Shown piece after piece: positions 1 to 8,903 of a stretch of 64,000 nucleotides of DNA. The position numbers and the translations under genes were made by a program. Location: the NCBI RefSeq assembly GCF_026004115.1, contig NZ_BPIM01000001.1, forward strand, positions 2,522,501 to 2,586,500, in the 5' to 3' direction. Positions within the stretch are counted from its first letter, which is position 1. The number at the start of each line of letters is the position of its first letter. The stretch comes from Meiothermus sp. (GTDB lineage: Bacteria > Deinococcota > Deinococci > Deinococcales > Thermaceae). The notes beneath the pieces were generated by a model. The model searched no databases, was not told the origin of the DNA, and worked only from the letters and a program-made list of their open reading frames with translations.

Positions 1-113
1 TCGTGCAGCACGTTCAGGCCCAGCAAGTCCACGTAGAAGTGGCGCGATCGCTCGAGGTCGGTCACGTAAAACACCCCGTGGCCGATGCGGACAATATTGG
101 GTATCTGGTTCAT
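1..113 (-). CDS. hpaD: 3,4-dihydroxyphenylacetate 2,3-dioxygenase, N-terminal part (cut by window edge)
   Basis: Only the first 37 codons are in the window. They read MNQIPNIVRIGHG followed by a VFYVTDLERSRHFYVDLLGL segment, the first beta-alpha unit of a vicinal-oxygen-chelate (glyoxalase-fold) extradiol dioxygenase. The family opens the ring of homoprotocatechuate to 5-carboxymethyl-2-hydroxymuconate semialdehyde, the substrate of the HpaE encoded upstream in the same direction. The position as the last visible gene of the hpa operon, 96 nt after hpaC, supports this role over another glyoxalase-fold enzyme. The metal ligands lie outside the window, so the assignment is by context plus N-terminal similarity. 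Confidence 0.75.
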   Translation of the reverse strand, partial: MNQIPNIVRIGHGVFYVTDLERSRHFYVDLLGLNVLH

Positions 114-209
114 GGTTGCACCCCCATCGTGTATAGGTTCTATTTCGCTTGCCAGCGGATAGGGAAAGCTTAAGTTCAGTGCATTTGGCCTTGAGCCTAC
201 AGCTTCAGG

Positions 210-683
210 CTAGGGTAGCTGCCGATAGCTGCGGTTCCAGTACAGCAAGGGCCGGGTATTGCTACCCAGCGCTACTTTTTCCACCTCTCCCACCACAATC
301 TTGTGGGTGCCCCCCGGGTAGACCGCCCAGGTGCGGCAGTAGAGTGTGGCCAGAGCCCCCTCCAGGGCCGGGCTGTCCTCATCGGTGAGGGGTTGGTAGC
401 CGTCCAGCGGTCGGCCCGCAAAATGGGCCGACGTGTGCTCGTGGCCCTCGGCCAGGAGGTTCACGGTAAAACGGCCGGCCTGCTCCAGCACGGGCCAGAG
501 CTGGGCGGTTTCGTTGATACAGACCAGGATCAGGGGGGGCTCGAGGCTTACGCTGGTAAAGCTGCTGGCGGTCATGCCCCGGGCCTCGCTCTGGAAGCGA
601 GCTGCGATCACCGTGATGCCGCTGGGCCAGTAGCTCATGGCCTGACGGAGCTGGTCGGAAAGCGAGGTTTGGGCGGTTTTCAT
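210..683 (-). CDS. hpaC: 4-hydroxyphenylacetate 3-monooxygenase, flavin reductase component
   Basis: This is a protein of about 157 aa with the flavin reductase-like (FMN-binding split barrel) fold. Visible landmarks are the SGITVIAAR strand, the GMTASSFTSVSLEPPLILVC flavin-binding stretch, the HFAGRPLDGY loop and the C-terminal YPGGTHKIVVGEVE. It closely resembles Thermus HpaC and supplies reduced flavin to HpaB. It follows hpaB by 52 nt on the same strand. I chose the ATG at 683, which gives MKTAQTSLSDQLRQAM; an upstream ATG at 713 would add ten residues unlike the family. No strong ribosome site is seen for either start. Confidence 0.9.
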   Translation of the reverse strand: MKTAQTSLSDQLRQAMSYWPSGITVIAARFQSEARGMTASSFTSVSLEPPLILVCINETAQLWPVLEQAGRFTVNLLAEGHEHTSAHFAGRPLDGYQPLTDEDSPALEGALATLYCRTWAVYPGGTHKIVVGEVEKVALGSNTRPLLYWNRSYRQLP

Positions 684-735
684 GTGGAGTGAAGTCAATG
701 GTCTATAGTCCATGGTCTATGGACTCAGGCAGACC

Positions 736-2193
736 CTAGTCGCTGGCCACCACCTCTGGCTGGGGTTGCTCCTTCCAGCCCAAAAAGTCCTTGATGCGCT
801 GCTTGTAGGGTTCTTTGTCGTACACCGAGAACAGGGTCTGGTACATGCGCACCGGGTCACCAAAAAAGTAGCGCTCGTACAGGGTCTGGCGGGCGCCAAA
901 CCCGCTGAGGGTCATGTCCCAGGCCAGGCGGAAGAGCTGAATGCGTTCTTTGGCGGGTAGGGTGGCCGACTGCAAGAACTTTTCCACATAGGGCCCCACC
1001 GGCGAGTGCAGGTCGGCCTCGGAGGGCAGGGTGATCATGCCGGAGGCCCCAATCTGCTGGACAATTTCGTTGATGCGGGGGTAAAGCCTGGGGTAGAGGT
1101 TGCGGGCCCCGTCAATAGCCCCCCGGTCGGGGCACATCAGGCCATACTTATTGAGCCTGGCATCGCGCTCGGCGCGGGCCCAGAAGCCTTTCATGGCCTC
1201 GAGGTAGACGATCACCTCGGCGATTTTCTCCTGCACGTGGGGGAAGGTATCGGCCCCGATGGTCTCGCCCAGCAGCGAAACCAGCCCCAAAAAGGCCTCG
1301 GTCTTGGCGTTCTTGAGCACCACCACCTGATGGGCCATGTGCATTAAGGCCCCGGTCTCGGCGTAGGCGGTGTTGCAGCGCGCCAGGTCTTTGTAGATGA
1401 ACACCCGTTCCCAGGGCACAAACACATCGTCGAACACCGTGAGGCAGTCCATCTCTTCCAATCGGCTGCTGAGGGGGTAGTCAAAGCGCCCATCCCCCAC
1501 AGCCATGCTCTCACGGCTGATGAAGTGAAGCCCCGGGGTGTTGGTGGGAATGGCAAAGGCCACCGCGTATTTGTCGGCCCCGGGCCCTTCCTTGAGCAGC
1601 GTGGAGGGGAAAACCAGAAGCTCGTCGGCGGTGGGCAGGGTGGAGAGCATCCGGGCTCCCCGCACCACAATGCCTTTTTCGCTCTCGCTTACCACGCCCA
1701 GGGGGATGTAGGGGTCGGGCTGCTCGAGGTTGCTCTTGGCCCGGTTGACCTGGGGGTTGGTGAGGCAGTGGGTGGTGGAGAGGTCGTGCTCGCGCACGAA
1801 CTGCACGTAGCGGCGCACGTTGTCGGCATAGGGCCCAAAGAACTCGGCGCTTTGCTCGAAGGCCATCAGCACCGCATTCAGATAGTCCGGGCTGCGCCCC
1901 ATCATGCCCAGGTTGACATCGGCCCAAAGCTTATAGGCCGCGCTACGCCGGGCCAGGTCGTCCTTGGTTCTGGCTGGTAGCAGGCTCATGGCGTAGCGCT
2001 GGCCGTTCTGCTCGTAGGTGAGGGTGTCGCGGTAGCGCGGGTCATGCTGCATCTCGTAGAGCTGCGCCAGGGTGTGGGTGATGCCCTTGAAGACTGGATG
2101 TGTGGTGGGGTCTTCGACCTTCTGCCCCTTGTACCAGAGGTTGGGAGGGTTTTTCTTAAGGGCTTCCAGGTAGTCTTTTCCGGTGCGTGCCAT
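736..2193 (-). CDS. hpaB: 4-hydroxyphenylacetate 3-monooxygenase, oxygenase component
   Basis: This 485-aa flavin-dependent monooxygenase hydroxylates 4-hydroxyphenylacetate to homoprotocatechuate with reduced FAD from HpaC. Arg100, Tyr104 and His142 fall at the same numbers as the substrate- and oxygen-site residues described for Thermus thermophilus HpaB, in the contexts MMGRSPDYLN and LSTTHCLTNPQ. Full family length and the acyl-CoA-dehydrogenase-like C-terminal helices are present. A GGAGG ribosome site sits five nt before the ATG. It lies 11 nt after hpaE in the operon, so co-transcription is almost certain. Confidence 0.95.
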   Translation of the reverse strand: MARTGKDYLEALKKNPPNLWYKGQKVEDPTTHPVFKGITHTLAQLYEMQHDPRYRDTLTYEQNGQRYAMSLLPARTKDDLARRSAAYKLWADVNLGMMGRSPDYLNAVLMAFEQSAEFFGPYADNVRRYVQFVREHDLSTTHCLTNPQVNRAKSNLEQPDPYIPLGVVSESEKGIVVRGARMLSTLPTADELLVFPSTLLKEGPGADKYAVAFAIPTNTPGLHFISRESMAVGDGRFDYPLSSRLEEMDCLTVFDDVFVPWERVFIYKDLARCNTAYAETGALMHMAHQVVVLKNAKTEAFLGLVSLLGETIGADTFPHVQEKIAEVIVYLEAMKGFWARAERDARLNKYGLMCPDRGAIDGARNLYPRLYPRINEIVQQIGASGMITLPSEADLHSPVGPYVEKFLQSATLPAKERIQLFRLAWDMTLSGFGARQTLYERYFFGDPVRMYQTLFSVYDKEPYKQRIKDFLGWKEQPQPEVVASD

Positions 2194-2204
2194 GGGTGCC
2201 TCCT

Positions 2205-3722
2205 TTACTTGCCAAACTTCGGAATCGGGTGCTCGGTTAGCGGCACCGCAATGTGCTTGAGCTCGGTATAAAACTCCAGGCTGTGCTCGCCGCCCTCGCG
2301 GTGGGTGCCGCTCATCTTGACGCCGCCGAAGGGGGTGGGCAGGTGCCGCACGTTGTGCGAGTTAATCCAGGTCATGCCCGCCTCGAGGTGCAGGGCCATG
2401 CGGTGTGCCCGCGATACGTCCCGGGTCCAGACATACGAAGCCAGACCGTACCTGGAGTCGTTGGCTTTTTGCAGGGCATCGGCCTCGTCCTTGAAAGGAA
2501 TTAAGGTCAGGATGGGGCCAAAAATCTCTTCCTGAGCAATGCGGTGGTGGTTCTCGGCCACAAAGAGCCCAGGCCGCACGTAGTTGCCCTCGCTGCCGAC
2601 CCGTTCGCCACCGAAGATGTGCTGCGACTCCTGCTTACCAATTTCTACGTAGCCCAGCACGCGCTCGAGGTGTTCGGGGTGGATCAGGGGCCCTACCTCG
2701 GTGTCGGGCTCTAAGGGATGTCCCACCTTGACCCGAGCGGCCCGCTCGGCCACCCGGTGCACAAACTCCTCAAAGATGCCTTCCTGCACCAATGCGCGGC
2801 TGTTGGCGGTGCAGCGTTCACCGTTGAAGCTGTAAATCTGGAAGACGGTTGCGTCTAAGGCCCGCTCGAGGTCGGCGTCCTCAAAGATGATGGCGGGGGA
2901 CTTGCCTCCTAGCTCCAGGGATAGCCGCTTCAGGTGCTCGGCGCTGTTGCGGGTGATGATGCTGCCGGTGGTGGTCTCGCCGGTGAAGGCAATTAACGGG
3001 ATGTCCGGGTGACGCACTACCGCATCGCCCGCTTCCTCCCCAAAGCCCTGCACCACATTGAACACCCCCGGCGGCAGGTCGGCCTCCTGCATAATTTCGG
3101 CCAGCTTCCAGGCCGTGAGGGGCGACCACTCGGCGGGCTTCAAAACCACCGTGTTACCAAAAGCCAGCGCAGGGGCAATGCGCCAGGTGGAGAGCATCAT
3201 GGGGGCGTTCCAGGGGGTAATGATGCCACATACCCCCACCGGCACCCGGATGCTGTAGTTGAGCCACTCACCGTCCACAGGGTAGCTGCGCCCGTTCATG
3301 GCCCGCTCGGCGTACTCGGCATAAAAACTGAAGTTCTCGGCGGCCCGTGCGACCTGGGCCCGCACAATCCGCAGGGCCTGTCCAGCGTCCAGGCATTCCA
3401 TCACGGCCAGCTCGTCGCCGTGCTTTTCCAGAACCTCGGCAATCTTAAGTAAATACTTCTTGCGAGCCTTGGCGTTCAGTTTCCACTTTTCAAAAGCAGC
3501 CCTGGCGGCCCTGGCCGCTTTGTCCACGTCCTCGGCGTGGCCTTTGTAGGACCTCGCGAGCACCTGGTTATTGGAAGGGTCGAGGCTCTCAAAAAACTCG
3601 CCCCGCACCCCCGGCTGGAAGGTGCCGTTAATGAAGTGCTCGACGGTGCGGGAGGCAATCTTCTGCCGTACCTGGGCGATGTATTCCGGGCTGATGGCTT
3701 GGGTTTTCTCGGATACCTTCAT
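2205..3722 (-). CDS. hpaE: 5-carboxymethyl-2-hydroxymuconate semialdehyde dehydrogenase
   Basis: This 505-aa aldehyde dehydrogenase superfamily member has the oxyanion Asn in PWNAPMM (about 172), the general base Glu270 in LELGGKSP and the nucleophile Cys304 in FNGERCTANS. In the homoprotocatechuate pathway this enzyme oxidises the ring-cleavage product with NAD+ to 5-carboxymethyl-2-hydroxymuconate. The start codon overlaps the stop of the upstream hpaG gene by four bases (ATGA), which points to translational coupling. Substrate is assigned from the operon; the sequence alone only proves an ALDH. Confidence 0.92.
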   Translation of the reverse strand: MKVSEKTQAISPEYIAQVRQKIASRTVEHFINGTFQPGVRGEFFESLDPSNNQVLARSYKGHAEDVDKAARAARAAFEKWKLNAKARKKYLLKIAEVLEKHGDELAVMECLDAGQALRIVRAQVARAAENFSFYAEYAERAMNGRSYPVDGEWLNYSIRVPVGVCGIITPWNAPMMLSTWRIAPALAFGNTVVLKPAEWSPLTAWKLAEIMQEADLPPGVFNVVQGFGEEAGDAVVRHPDIPLIAFTGETTTGSIITRNSAEHLKRLSLELGGKSPAIIFEDADLERALDATVFQIYSFNGERCTANSRALVQEGIFEEFVHRVAERAARVKVGHPLEPDTEVGPLIHPEHLERVLGYVEIGKQESQHIFGGERVGSEGNYVRPGLFVAENHHRIAQEEIFGPILTLIPFKDEADALQKANDSRYGLASYVWTRDVSRAHRMALHLEAGMTWINSHNVRHLPTPFGGVKMSGTHREGGEHSLEFYTELKHIAVPLTEHPIPKFGK

Positions 3723-4513
3723 AGCACCAAAGACCTGTCACCTTCCTCAGAAAGAACCGGCTCGGCTTCCTCGGTTTCCCACTCGATGGGGTTTTCCAGG
3801 GCGCCCAACCCCTCGATTTCCATCCGCATCACATCGCCCGGATGTACCTGCGAGATGCCCTTGGGGGTGCCGGTCAGGATGACGTCCCCGGCTTCCAGGG
3901 TCATGAAACGGCTGATGAACTCAATCACCTCAGGGATGGAGAAAAGCATGCCCTGGGTGGTGGTCTCCTGGCGCAGCGCGCCGTTCACATAGGCCCGCAT
4001 TTTCACGTTGTGGGGGTTGGGCACTTCGTCGGCGGTCACGTAGTAGGGGCCCAGCGGCCCGAAGGTGTCCCAGCCCTTGCCCCGGATGGGCGGGCGGAAG
4101 GTATTGGAGACGTAGTCGCGCACCACCAGGTCGTTGGCGATGGTATAGCCGCCCACGTAGTCCATGGCGTCTTTGGCTTTGACCCGGCGGGCCTTGCGCC
4201 CCATAATTACGGCCAGCTCGCACTCGAAGTGCATGAAGCGCGCGCCCTGGGGGTAAATGACCGTGCCCTTGTGAGGGAGCAGGCTGGTATTGGGCTTCCA
4301 GAACAGAGCCGGCTCGGTCGGGCGTTTGAGGCCAAACTCGTCGGCGTGTTCGGCAAAGTTGAGGGCCAGGGCCAGCACCTTACCGGGCTGCACGGGGAGC
4401 TGCCACACCACCTCGTCGGGGTGGTGGGTTTCGCCGGCGTGGTCCACAAGCATGCCGTTCTGCAGACGCCCCTCTAGGAGGCGGCCTTTGGAGATAAAAC
4501 GTGCGCGCTTCAT
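3719..4513 (-). CDS. hpaG: fumarylacetoacetate hydrolase family decarboxylase/isomerase of the HPA pathway
   Basis: A 264-aa single-domain FAH-fold enzyme starting MKRARFISKGRLLEG at 4513. Family motifs are VLALALNFAEHADEF, the metal-binding FECELAVIMGRKAR, the Asp in YTIANDLVVRDY and LTGTPKGISQVHPGD. In homoprotocatechuate catabolism the HpaG-type protein decarboxylates 5-oxopent-3-ene-1,2,5-tricarboxylate and isomerises the product. Enteric HpaG has two such domains; here there is only one, so either it does both steps or a partner lies outside the window. It overlaps the aldolase gene upstream and hpaE downstream by four bases each. Reading the frame further upstream of 4513 gives no homologous sequence, which fixes the start. 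Confidence 0.85.
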   Translation of the reverse strand: MKRARFISKGRLLEGRLQNGMLVDHAGETHHPDEVVWQLPVQPGKVLALALNFAEHADEFGLKRPTEPALFWKPNTSLLPHKGTVIYPQGARFMHFECELAVIMGRKARRVKAKDAMDYVGGYTIANDLVVRDYVSNTFRPPIRGKGWDTFGPLGPYYVTADEVPNPHNVKMRAYVNGALRQETTTQGMLFSIPEVIEFISRFMTLEAGDVILTGTPKGISQVHPGDVMRMEIEGLGALENPIEWETEEAEPVLSEEGDRSLVL

Positions 4514-5451
4514 ACGTACTGTTTGCCTGCGGGGTCGGGCAGCACCGGGGGGTGGCCCTCCTTGCCGGGAATCAGGCCATAGGACTCGGCCATGCGGCGC
4601 AGGCGGGCCTCGATTTCTGGGGTGGTGGGGCCCAGGGGTTCTCGCCATTCCTTTTCGCACAAACCCATCCAGGAAAGCACCGTTTTGAGGGGGATGGGGT
4701 TGGTGTCCCAGAAGATGGCCTCGTTGGCCTCGAGGCCGTGGTAGTGAAGCTCGAGGGCCTCTTTGTACCGGCCTTCCAGGGTGAGCTGGCACATCTGGGC
4801 GGTCTCTTTGGGTAGCCAGTTGGCCGTGGCGGCGATGGTGCCCACCGCGCCCACGCACATCATGGGGAAGGTCAGGGCCTCGAGGCCGCAGTACACCTTG
4901 AAGTCGCGCCCCACCCGGCGCAACAGCTCCGAAACATACTCGACATCCTTGGAGGAATGCTTGATACCCACGATGTTCTTGAAGTCGTGCTGCAAGCGGG
5001 CCACCGTGTCCACCCGGATTTCGATGCCCGCACGGCCTGGAATGTTGTAGAGCACAATGGGCATCTGCGGCACCGCCTGGGCCACCTGACCAAAAAAGCG
5101 GTAGAGCCCCTCCTGGTTGGGCTTGATGTAGTAGGGCGTGATGACCAGGGCCCCCTGGGCGCCCATCCGGTAGGCCGTCCGGGTGATCTCGAGGGTTTCG
5201 TCAAGCCGCAGGGTGCCGGTGCCGGCCAGGAGGGGTACGCGGCCCCGAATGAAGCGCAGCGCCAGCTCAATAAGGTACTTGCGCTCCTCCACGCTCAGCG
5301 TGCCGGGCTCGCCAGTGGTGCCGCCTACGCTCAGGGCATGGGAACCGGCCTCTATCTGCCGCTCGATGAGCCGCTCCAGGGCGGCTTCGTCTATGGCACC
5401 GTTCTTGAACGGTGTTACCAGGGGTACGATGCTGCCTTTGAACTCGACCAT
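4510..5451 (-). CDS. dihydrodipicolinate synthase/N-acetylneuraminate lyase family aldolase, first gene of the hpa operon
   Basis: A 313-aa class I aldolase of the DapA/NAL family. Residues 43-48 read GGTTGE, Tyr135 lies in VLYNIPGRAG and the Schiff-base Lys164 lies in VGIKHSSKD, so the active site looks intact. True DapA makes dihydrodipicolinate, but being the promoter-proximal gene of the homoprotocatechuate operon and overlapping hpaG by four bases suggests a catabolic role. The natural guess is retro-aldol cleavage of 4-hydroxy-2-oxoheptanedioate to pyruvate and succinate semialdehyde, a step enteric bacteria carry out with the unrelated class II HpaI. That role is inferred from position only. 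Confidence 0.8.
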   Translation of the reverse strand: MVEFKGSIVPLVTPFKNGAIDEAALERLIERQIEAGSHALSVGGTTGEPGTLSVEERKYLIELALRFIRGRVPLLAGTGTLRLDETLEITRTAYRMGAQGALVITPYYIKPNQEGLYRFFGQVAQAVPQMPIVLYNIPGRAGIEIRVDTVARLQHDFKNIVGIKHSSKDVEYVSELLRRVGRDFKVYCGLEALTFPMMCVGAVGTIAATANWLPKETAQMCQLTLEGRYKEALELHYHGLEANEAIFWDTNPIPLKTVLSWMGLCEKEWREPLGPTTPEIEARLRRMAESYGLIPGKEGHPPVLPDPAGKQYV

Positions 5452-5504
5452 GGTACTCCTTTGTGGCTATGTAGCCCAGGTTGCTTATTGCTCCGCAAAG
5501 ATAG

Positions 5505-5516
5505 TTAATATATTAA
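5505..5516. promoter_or_regulatory. 12-bp perfect palindrome, candidate HpaR operator over the hpa operon promoter
   Basis: TTAATATATTAA lies in the 123-nt gap between the divergent aldolase gene and hpaR. On the minus strand a TTGCAA box (5535-5540) is followed after 19 nt by TAATAT, which lies inside the palindrome, so a bound dimer would cover the catabolic promoter. On the plus strand TACAAT (5548-5553) could be the -10 of hpaR. MarR-family dimers usually bind AT-rich palindromes of this kind. The operator role is inferred. Confidence 0.5.
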
Positions 5517-5574
5517 GTAAAACTGTAGCATACTTTGCAAGCCCAGGTACAATTGTCCTTGCAAAAGACTCCCT

Positions 5575-6051
5575 ATGGCTTCCGTCCTTCCCCAAGACCC
5601 CTCCACCCGACTCCTGCGCGACCTTACCCACTCGCTGCCCATGGCCCTTCTGCGCACCCGCGAGGCGGTGGTGCAGCGCTTCAGGGTGGTGCTCTCCCGG
5701 CACGGCCTGACCGAGCAGCAGTGGCGTATTCTGCGGGCGCTCGATGGGCAAGAGGGACTGGAAATATCCCTTCTGGCCGAGCAGTGCCGCATCCTTCTGC
5801 CCAGCATGACCGGCATTTTGAAGCGCATGGAACAGCGCGGTCTCGTGCGGCGCAATGCCAACCAGGCCGATGGCCGCAGCATTCTGGTGAGTCTCACAGC
5901 CGATTCGAAGGCCCTGGTGGAGCGGATCAAGCCCGAGGTGGTGCAGGTCTACGCCGAAATCGAGCGAATCCTGGGCAAGCGCAAGCTCGAGCAGCTTTAC
6001 GCTCTATTGGAAGAGCTCGAGAGTGGGCTGAAGGGGTCTGGCCCGGGGTGA
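5575..6051 (+). CDS. hpaR: MarR-family repressor of the homoprotocatechuate operon
   Basis: A 158-aa MarR-type winged-helix protein. The N-terminal dimerisation helix (SLPMALLRTREAVVQRFR) is followed by LTEQQWRILRALD, the recognition helix region LLPSMTGILKRMEQRGLV and the wing RNANQADGRSILVSLT. Its divergent position beside the hpa genes and length match HpaR, which represses the operon until 4-hydroxyphenylacetate or a related aromatic acid is bound. The stop codon is two bases before the stop of the convergent acetyltransferase gene. Confidence 0.85.
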   Translation: MASVLPQDPSTRLLRDLTHSLPMALLRTREAVVQRFRVVLSRHGLTEQQWRILRALDGQEGLEISLLAEQCRILLPSMTGILKRMEQRGLVRRNANQADGRSILVSLTADSKALVERIKPEVVQVYAEIERILGKRKLEQLYALLEELESGLKGSGPG

Positions 6052-6053
6052 GT

Positions 6054-6626
6054 TTAGCTGGAGGTCAATTTCTCGAGCCAGGCGTCGTCGTGGGGGGGTT
6101 GGAACTCTTCGCGCAACAGACCGAACAAGTGAACATCCTCTTTAATGCCCTGCCGGGTCTCGTGCTGCCGCAAAACCCCTTCTCGCTTGAAGCCCAGTTT
6201 TTCCACCAGGCTCAGCATCCGGCTGTTGGAACTGTGGACTTCGGCGGTAATGCGTTCCAGGCCCAGTTCGCTAAAGCCATGCCCCAGCATCTGCAAACCG
6301 GCGGCAAACCCCACCCCCTGACCCCGGTGGGTCTCATCGCCAATCGCGATGCGCAGGCGGGCCCGTTTTTCCAATGGATTAAGCTCGCGCAAGTCCACAA
6401 ACCCCACCAGGTAGCCCTCGAGGTGCTCCGGGGTGGTGACCACAATTCCTTTGCGAACGAGGTCTACGGGGGGGTTGTTGAGCAGGCGCACGAACCAGTC
6501 CTGCAATTGCTCGCCAGGCAACCCCACCGGCCAGCCATTGGCCAGGCAAAAGGCTTCGTCGCGACTCCACTCGAGCACGCGGGGCAGGTCACTCATCACC
6601 AGCGGACGCAAATACACTTCCAACAT
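6054..6626 (-). CDS. GNAT-family N-acetyltransferase
   Basis: A 190-aa protein of the RimJ/RimL-like GNAT type. Acetyl-CoA-binding features are visible in ARLRIAIGDETHRGQGVGFA and, downstream, in the helix ending SNSRMLSLVEKLGFKREG. The N-terminal LRPLVMSDLPRVLEW is typical. Substrate cannot be told; close relatives acetylate ribosomal protein N-termini, antibiotics or polyamines. It is convergent with hpaR and probably monocistronic. AAGGTGAG eight nt before the ATG is a plausible ribosome site. Confidence 0.8.
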   Translation of the reverse strand: MLEVYLRPLVMSDLPRVLEWSRDEAFCLANGWPVGLPGEQLQDWFVRLLNNPPVDLVRKGIVVTTPEHLEGYLVGFVDLRELNPLEKRARLRIAIGDETHRGQGVGFAAGLQMLGHGFSELGLERITAEVHSSNSRMLSLVEKLGFKREGVLRQHETRQGIKEDVHLFGLLREEFQPPHDDAWLEKLTSS

Positions 6627-6835
6627 CTTCTACTCACCTTACATCGCCCCTTCGCAAAAAAGGGTGAAAATCGCCGTAATTCACGGGGCGATACTGGGTT
6701 TTATGTTCAGGTTACGCCCACTGCGGCTTTCCAGAAACGAGACCTCCAGCACCAGGGCACCGGCTTTGACGGGCGCCGCCGCCCGCGCTAGGCTTGAAGG
6801 GTTGTGGCGCGGCCTAAAGCAAAGACCGAACTCTC

Positions 6836-6841
6836 TATAGT
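6836..6841 (+). promoter_or_regulatory. -10 box (TATAGT) seven nt before an ATG: leaderless start of the ABC-F gene
   Basis: TATAGT is followed by exactly seven nt and the ATG at 6849. In Deinococcota this arrangement marks leaderless transcripts. No convincing -35 is seen. The box is the main reason for preferring 6849 over the in-frame GTG at 6804, which lies upstream of it. Confidence 0.5.
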
Positions 6842-6848
6842 CACCCCT

Positions 6849-8903
6849 ATGCCGGCGGCCCGCAGCGGTCCTGGGTTGGCCGGGCCTCGAGTATGGCTGC
6901 GCTTGAGCCAGGCCGAGAAAGCCTTTGGCGAGCGCATCTTGTTCCAGAAAGCCGACTTTTGGTTGGAGTCAAACGAGCGGGCGGTGCTGGTTGGGCCGAA
7001 CGGCGCCGGAAAAAGCACCCTCTTTCAGATCCTTTGTGGCCGCCAACCCCTGGACGATGGCCATCGGGTGCAGTTGCCCGGGATGCGGGTATTCTACTTG
7101 CCCCAGGATTTCCGCCCGGCATCCGGTACCGTCTACGGGCTGGCTCATGCCATTACCCCCCTGCACCGGGCCGAGCTAGAACTGGAGCGCACCCCGCCGG
7201 AACACACCGGCGAGGTGTGGCGTCAAATTCGCGAACTGTCTTTCTGGAAAGGCCGGGTAGCCCGTACCCTGGCCGACTTTGGCCTGGATGCACACAGCGA
7301 CCAGAGCACGGAACAACTTTCCGGTGGCGAGGGGGTGCGCCTGGGATTGGCCATGGCGTTTTTATCGGGCGCTGAGGTTTTGCTTCTGGACGAACCCACC
7401 ACCCACCTGGACCTGCGCATGCGGTTGCGCCTGGAGGAGATGCTGCTGGCCTACCCCGGCGCAGTGGGGCTTATTTCCCACGACCGGGCGCTTTTGAACC
7501 GGGTCGCCACCACGGTCTACCACCTGGAAGCTGGGCGTTTGTTCAGGGTAGCAGGAGGGTATGCCACCTACCTGGGAGAGCGTGAGCGCATCCGGCGAAC
7601 CCTGGAGAAGGCTCGATTTGAAGCAGAAAAAGAACGCGAACGTTTGCTGCAGGCCATCCCAGACCGCAGACGACCTGGAACGGATCGGCGCAAGCGGGAG
7701 AAGGCCCTTTTACAAACCCGGGCCGAGCGGATTAAAGTGCCCGATCCGCCTCCCCCCGAGCGTCGCTGGAGCCTGGAGCTGGCCGCCGAGGGAACCCCAA
7801 GGCTGGTGCTGGAGGCCCGGGGACTAAAAAAATCGTATCCCCAGGGGGAAGAACAGGCTCGGACGATCATCCGCGAAGCCACCCTGCGCATTTTTCGGGG
7901 TGACCGGATCGCCCTGGTAGGGACCAACGGGGCTGGCAAGACCACCTTGCTGCGCTTGTTGCTTTCCAGAGAATTGCCCGACGAAGGTGAACGAATGCTG
8001 GGCTATGGGGTGAGCGCAGCCTACCTTGATCAGCTGTACCACGGTCTGGAACCCGACCGGCCCCTCTTTGCACAGTTCGCCTCGAGGTTTGGCGAGGCGC
8101 GGGCAGCGGCGCTTTTGGGCCGCATGGGCTTTCGCCCCCCGCACTGGCACGACGCCCCCCGTAGTTTTTCCGGTGGCGAGCGGGCCCGGGCGGGGCTGGC
8201 CTTGCTGGGCGCGCTGCGGGCAGGCTTGCTGGTGATGGACGAGCCTACCAACCATCTCGAGCTCGAGCTACTGGAAGCCCTGGAAAAGGCCCTGGTTGAC
8301 TACCCCGGTACGTTGCTCTTTGTCTCGCACGACCGGGCGTTGGTCAGAAAGGTGGCCACCCGGTTCTGGGGGCTGGAGGAGGGTGTGCTGGTGGAATACC
8401 CCAGCTATGCCGAGGCCGAGGCGGCCATGCTGGGCAAGCCAGCCCTGCGGCTAAACCCCTATGGAGAAACCGCGCCAGAAGCAGAGCCACCCCCCGAAGA
8501 GCGCGACCTCGAGCAAGAACGCATGACCTTTCTGGCAGAACTCGACGAACCAGGCCTGACGCAGCGGAGCCGCCAGCGGCTGCGCGCCGATCTGCTGGCG
8601 CTGGAAGACGCTTTGTACCGCCAGTACGCCCTCGAGTTTTTTCGTCCTTACCCCTACCGCTACCGGGTGCAGCAGGAGGGACTGGAGGTGTTTGCGGAGG
8701 AAGAGCTGGGCTTCTGGCGCTTTTGGAGCCGCGAGGAGGCATGCGGCGGCGAGTTTTCTGGCGGCGTGCTGAGCCTGGAAGGAAAGCCTGGCCCAAGGCT
8801 ACTGCGGGCCGTCCTGCAGATGGCTTTTGAACTCCTGAGTGCTAGGGTCGTGCGGTATGGCAAGCAGAGCTTTGGCCAAAAGGGCTACCTGACAAGAGAT
8901 TGA
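6849..8903 (+). CDS. ABC-F family ATPase, 3' end altered by IS insertion
   Basis: About 684 aa with two ABC ATPase domains and no membrane segments, as in ABC-F proteins (Uup/EttA type) that act on the ribosome. Domain 1 has Walker A GPNGAGKST, signature LSGGEGVRLG and Walker B LLLDEPTTHLD; domain 2 has GTNGAGKTT, FSGGERARAG and LVMDEPTNHLE. A charged C-terminal region of about 140 aa follows. An IS entered at the last codons. The frame now ends LTRD inside the IS left end, but joining across the 6-bp target duplication restores LKQFTGHSHSD and a stop. The loss of ten residues outside the ATPase domains is probably tolerated. An alternative start is GTG 6804 (699 aa). Confidence 0.88.
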   Translation: MPAARSGPGLAGPRVWLRLSQAEKAFGERILFQKADFWLESNERAVLVGPNGAGKSTLFQILCGRQPLDDGHRVQLPGMRVFYLPQDFRPASGTVYGLAHAITPLHRAELELERTPPEHTGEVWRQIRELSFWKGRVARTLADFGLDAHSDQSTEQLSGGEGVRLGLAMAFLSGAEVLLLDEPTTHLDLRMRLRLEEMLLAYPGAVGLISHDRALLNRVATTVYHLEAGRLFRVAGGYATYLGERERIRRTLEKARFEAEKERERLLQAIPDRRRPGTDRRKREKALLQTRAERIKVPDPPPPERRWSLELAAEGTPRLVLEARGLKKSYPQGEEQARTIIREATLRIFRGDRIALVGTNGAGKTTLLRLLLSRELPDEGERMLGYGVSAAYLDQLYHGLEPDRPLFAQFASRFGEARAAALLGRMGFRPPHWHDAPRSFSGGERARAGLALLGALRAGLLVMDEPTNHLELELLEALEKALVDYPGTLLFVSHDRALVRKVATRFWGLEEGVLVEYPSYAEAEAAMLGKPALRLNPYGETAPEAEPPPEERDLEQERMTFLAELDEPGLTQRSRQRLRADLLALEDALYRQYALEFFRPYPYRYRVQQEGLEVFAEEELGFWRFWSREEACGGEFSGGVLSLEGKPGPRLLRAVLQMAFELLSARVVRYGKQSFGQKGYLTRD

